From Candidatus Omnitrophota bacterium (GTDB lineage: Bacteria; Omnitrophota; Gorgyraeia; Aquiviventales; Aquiviventaceae), in assembly GCA_016206565.1 (NCBI GenBank), contig JACQRG010000024.1:1-8103 (forward strand): a DNA stretch of 8,103 bases, read 5' to 3'. Positions 6,266-8,103 of the stretch are shown here, piece by piece (positions within the stretch are counted from its first letter, which is position 1; each line of letters starts with the position of its first letter). The notes below the pieces were generated by a model that worked only from the letters and a program-made list of their open reading frames with translations, was not told the DNA's origin and did no database searches. A program made the translations under genes and the position numbers.

Positions 6266-6284
6266 GAGGCTGGAGGCTGGAGGC
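6266..6284. repeat. Tandem heptamer GAGGCTG, 2.7 copies
   Basis: GAGGCTG at 6266-6272 and 6273-6279 plus GAGGC at 6280-6284, all exact. It directly abuts the inverted repeat and is nine bases from the second heptamer family. Confidence 0.8.
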
Positions 6285-6293
6285 AATTGCCCC

Positions 6294-6319
6294 GAACCCT
6301 GAACCCTGAACCCTGAACC
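6294..6319. repeat. Tandem heptamer GAACCCT, 3.7 copies
   Basis: Three exact copies of GAACCCT (6294-6300, 6301-6307, 6308-6314) followed by GAACC. It begins nine bases after the serA stop codon in the direction of transcription, where it reads as AGGGTTC units. It shares the 7-base period of the neighbouring GAGGCTG arrays but not their sequence. Short exact tandem units of this kind change copy number by replication slippage. Confidence 0.85.
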
Positions 6320-6328
6320 AAGCTGTTG

Positions 6329-7933
6329 TTAGAGTTGGATAAGTTTTGCATCCAGGACATGCTTGAGCTTCTTGACCTGCTCGAGCACCTTGGGGGGCAC
6401 CGCGTTGTCAATGTTCACCACCGTGACCGCCGTGCCGCCCGGCTCGTCGCGGCCGTTGCTCATGCCAGCGATGTTGATCTTCGCCTCGCCCAGCAGCGTG
6501 CCCAACGCGCCGATGAGGCCCGGCTTGTCCTGGTTGCGGATGATGAGCATGTAGCCCTCGGGTAGCGCCTCCACGAAGTAGCGGTCGATTTTCACGATCC
6601 GAGGCTCGCGGCGCGGCGAGAGCGTGCCGCGCACGGACAGCTGCGAACCGTTGCCGCGCACGTCCACCGCCAGCAGGTTGGCGAATTCGTCCATCTGGCT
6701 GGCCTTGGACTCGATCACCTGAATACCGCGCTCGGCCGCGATGAGGGACGCGTTGACGTAGTTGACGTTCTCGCCGACGACCGGCTGCAGCACGCCCTTC
6801 AGGACGGCCAGCGTGACCGCAGAGGTGTCATGCGCCGTCATCTCGCCGACGTAGGTGACGCGGATCTCGCCGATCTGGCCGGCAAGCTGCGAGGCCAGCG
6901 AACCGAGCCGCTCGCCCAGCACGATGTAGGGCTGCAGCACCTTGAGCGTCTGCGCATCCACGCTGGGCATGTTGACCGCATTGCGGATGCCGCGCCCTAA
7001 GAGCGCGTCGGCCACCTGCTTGGCGACCTCGATGGCGACGTTGAGCTGCGCCTCCTGTGTCGAGGCGCCCAGGTGCGGCGTGCAGACCACCTGCTCGAGC
7101 TTGAAGAGCGGGTGGGCCTTGGGCGGCTCCTCCTCGTAGACGTCCAGCGCGGCCCCGGCGACCTTGCCGGAGACCAGCGCGTCGTACAGGGCCTGCTCGT
7201 CAATGATGCCGCCGCGCGCGCAGTTGATGAGCCGCACGCCGGGCTTCATCAGCGCGATCTCCTTGGCGCCGACCATGTGGCGCGTCTCGTTGGTCAGCGG
7301 CGTGTGGACCGTGATGAAGTCCGCGCCGCCGTAGAGGGTCTTCAGGTCGGTCAGCTCGAACTCCAGCTGCGCGGCGCGCTCCTTCGACACGAACGGGTCG
7401 CAGGCGAGGATGCGCATGCCGAAGGCCTGCGCGCGCTTGGCGACCTCGGTGCCGATCTTGCCCAGCCCGACCACGCCCAGCGTCTTGCCGAACAGCTCGG
7501 TGCCGACGAACTTCGAGCGCTCCCACTTGCCGGCGCGCAGCGACGCGTCGGCCTGCGGGATGCGCCGGGCCAGCGCCAGGATGAGGCTGAAGGTCTGCTC
7601 GGCCGTCGAGATCGTATTGCCCGCCGGCACGTTCATGACCACGATGCCGCGCTTGGTCGCCGCGGCCGCATCCACGTTGTCCAGCCCCACGCCGGCGCGG
7701 CCGATGACCTTCAGCCGCTGCGCCTTCTCGATGACCTCGGCGGTCACCTTGGTGGAGCTGCGCACGAGCAGCGCGTCATACAGCCCGATGATGCCGGCCA
7801 GCTCCTGGGTCGAGAGACCGGTCTTGATGTCCACGCTCAGCGCCGGCTCATCCTTCAGCAGCTTGATCCCGTCCTCGGAGAGCTGGTCGGCTACCAGGAC
7901 CTTGTAGGCGTGGTTCTGCGCGCCCTTGGCCAT
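6329..7933 (-). CDS. serA: D-3-phosphoglycerate dehydrogenase
   Basis: A 534-residue cytosolic NAD-dependent enzyme oxidising 3-phosphoglycerate to phosphohydroxypyruvate, the first step of serine synthesis. The substrate-binding part is at about 8-105 and 297-325, and the NAD domain at about 106-296 has GLGKIG (156-161) and D179. The catalytic set is R240 (in LINCARGG), E269 (in DVYEEEP) and H287 (in CTPHLGAST). A long middle domain of the intervening/ASB type covers about 330-455, and a C-terminal ACT domain about 460-534 (IIRNQDKPGLIGALG). This is the long bacterial form, in which the ACT domain is the usual site of serine inhibition, though inhibition here is not proven. The start is supported by AGGGAGG five bases upstream and the family N-terminus. 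Its ATG shares one base with the stop of the aminotransferase gene. Confidence 0.97.
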   Translation of the reverse strand: MAKGAQNHAYKVLVADQLSEDGIKLLKDEPALSVDIKTGLSTQELAGIIGLYDALLVRSSTKVTAEVIEKAQRLKVIGRAGVGLDNVDAAAATKRGIVVMNVPAGNTISTAEQTFSLILALARRIPQADASLRAGKWERSKFVGTELFGKTLGVVGLGKIGTEVAKRAQAFGMRILACDPFVSKERAAQLEFELTDLKTLYGGADFITVHTPLTNETRHMVGAKEIALMKPGVRLINCARGGIIDEQALYDALVSGKVAGAALDVYEEEPPKAHPLFKLEQVVCTPHLGASTQEAQLNVAIEVAKQVADALLGRGIRNAVNMPSVDAQTLKVLQPYIVLGERLGSLASQLAGQIGEIRVTYVGEMTAHDTSAVTLAVLKGVLQPVVGENVNYVNASLIAAERGIQVIESKASQMDEFANLLAVDVRGNGSQLSVRGTLSPRREPRIVKIDRYFVEALPEGYMLIIRNQDKPGLIGALGTLLGEAKINIAGMSNGRDEPGGTAVTVVNIDNAVPPKVLEQVKKLKHVLDAKLIQL

Positions 7934-7986
7934 CAGCGCCTCCCTGCCGGTGCGCCCGCCGCGGCGCGGGGCGCCATCAGCGCCTC
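7929..7986. repeat. 14-base direct repeat spanning the serA start
   Basis: GCCATCAGCGCCTC occurs at 7929-7942 and again at 7973-7986, 44 bases apart. Read on the coding strand it is GAGGCGCTGATGGC: one copy contains most of the serA ribosome site and ATG, the other encodes E-A-L-M-A inside the aminotransferase tail. The offset is not a multiple of three, so the second ATG is not in the serA frame. Confidence 0.6.
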
Positions 7987-8103
7987 GGCGGCCTTGCGGG
8001 CGGCGCCGGCCTGCACCGGGCGGCCCAGCTCGGCCAGCGCCTGCTCCAGCGCGTCCAGCCCCACCAGGATGTCCTGCGGCGAGATGAAGCCCATGTGGGC
8101 GAA
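7933..8103 (-). CDS. Class V aminotransferase, C-terminal fragment
   Basis: Only the last 56 residues are present; the rest lies beyond base 8103. They begin FAHMGFISPQDILVGLDALE, which matches the end of class V pyridoxal-phosphate aminotransferases of the alanine-glyoxylate/serine-pyruvate type (usually R-I-x-H-M-G followed by D-I-L and a final helix). The lysine that binds the cofactor and the substrate residues are not in view. The gene overlaps serA by one base (TGATG). A role as the phosphoserine transaminase of the serine pathway, in place of classical SerC, is a reasonable inference because such enzymes often pair with serA, but an alanine- or serine-glyoxylate aminotransferase is equally compatible. 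The final residues (about 43-56) are an Ala/Arg/Gly/Pro tail that looks unstructured. Confidence 0.75.
   Translation of the reverse strand, partial: FAHMGFISPQDILVGLDALEQALAELGRPVQAGAARKAAEALMAPRAAAGAPAGRR
7939..7945 (-). promoter_or_regulatory. Shine-Dalgarno for serA inside the upstream gene
   Basis: AGGGAGG, five bases before the serA ATG, lies within the last codons of the aminotransferase gene. Together with the TGATG junction it indicates translational coupling of the two serine-pathway genes. Confidence 0.65.

Noticed and set aside
6218..6286. N-terminal extension of purA by 23 residues
   Set aside because: The added Pro/Ser/Arg-rich segment is the translation of repeat and hairpin sequence. 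Known PurA proteins start just before the first beta strand, as the shorter form does.
5273..6316. Plus-strand open frame (347 codons) opposite purA
   Set aside because: It mirrors purA and runs into the heptamer repeats. No family motif is visible.
6294..6319. Telomere-like repeat (minus strand AGGGTTC units, one base from the plant type TTTAGGG)
   Set aside because: Fewer than four copies lie between bacterial housekeeping genes. The likeness to telomere units is coincidental.
6225..6319. CRISPR array
   Set aside because: The repeat units are only 7 bases and directly adjacent, with no regular unique spacers and no cas genes.

Overview
The window is a dense, high-GC stretch from a Gram-negative bacterium. 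Every credible gene lies on the minus strand, so transcription runs from base 8103 towards base 1. Nine coding regions are supported, two of them cut by the window edges. No rRNA, tRNA, CRISPR array, insertion sequence or phage gene was seen, and no gene-free stretch exceeds about 110 bases. An outer-membrane-type OmpA lipoprotein and a complete-looking MEP isoprenoid/undecaprenol/CDP-lipid block indicate a diderm. The gene order, together with a CdsA whose signature departs from the proteobacterial form, would fit an uncultivated lineage such as Omnitrophota or a PVC relative. That placement is inference from memory, not a search result.

Right part (about 6200-8103), in order of transcription: the C-terminal end of a class V aminotransferase overlaps serA by one base, suggesting a two-gene serine-synthesis unit in which the aminotransferase may replace SerC. 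A 111-base spacer with two families of 7-base tandem repeats and a GC-rich hairpin then leads to purA, the committed AMP-synthesis enzyme.

Middle part (about 3880-4920): an OmpA-domain lipoprotein has its own Shine-Dalgarno sequence and a candidate promoter overlapping the purA stop. It is followed closely by a small membrane-anchored coiled-coil protein of unknown function. These two are the least explained genes in the window. A strong hairpin starts one base after the second gene's stop codon.

Left part (1-3877): uppS, cdsA, dxr, rseP and the first 14 codons of ispG form a tightly packed operon. The first four gene borders are a 4-base overlap, an 8-base overlap, a 16-base overlap and a 2-base gap. 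UppS makes the undecaprenyl carrier precursor, CdsA makes CDP-diacylglycerol, Dxr and IspG supply isoprenoid precursors by the MEP pathway, and RseP is a membrane site-2 protease. Envelope precursor supply and envelope surveillance are thus co-transcribed, with two envelope proteins just upstream.

Most of the window is core metabolism. The most unusual items are the heptamer repeat/hairpin spacer before purA, the OmpA plus coiled-coil pair with its downstream hairpin, and the altered CdsA signature. No clearly new system is demonstrated.
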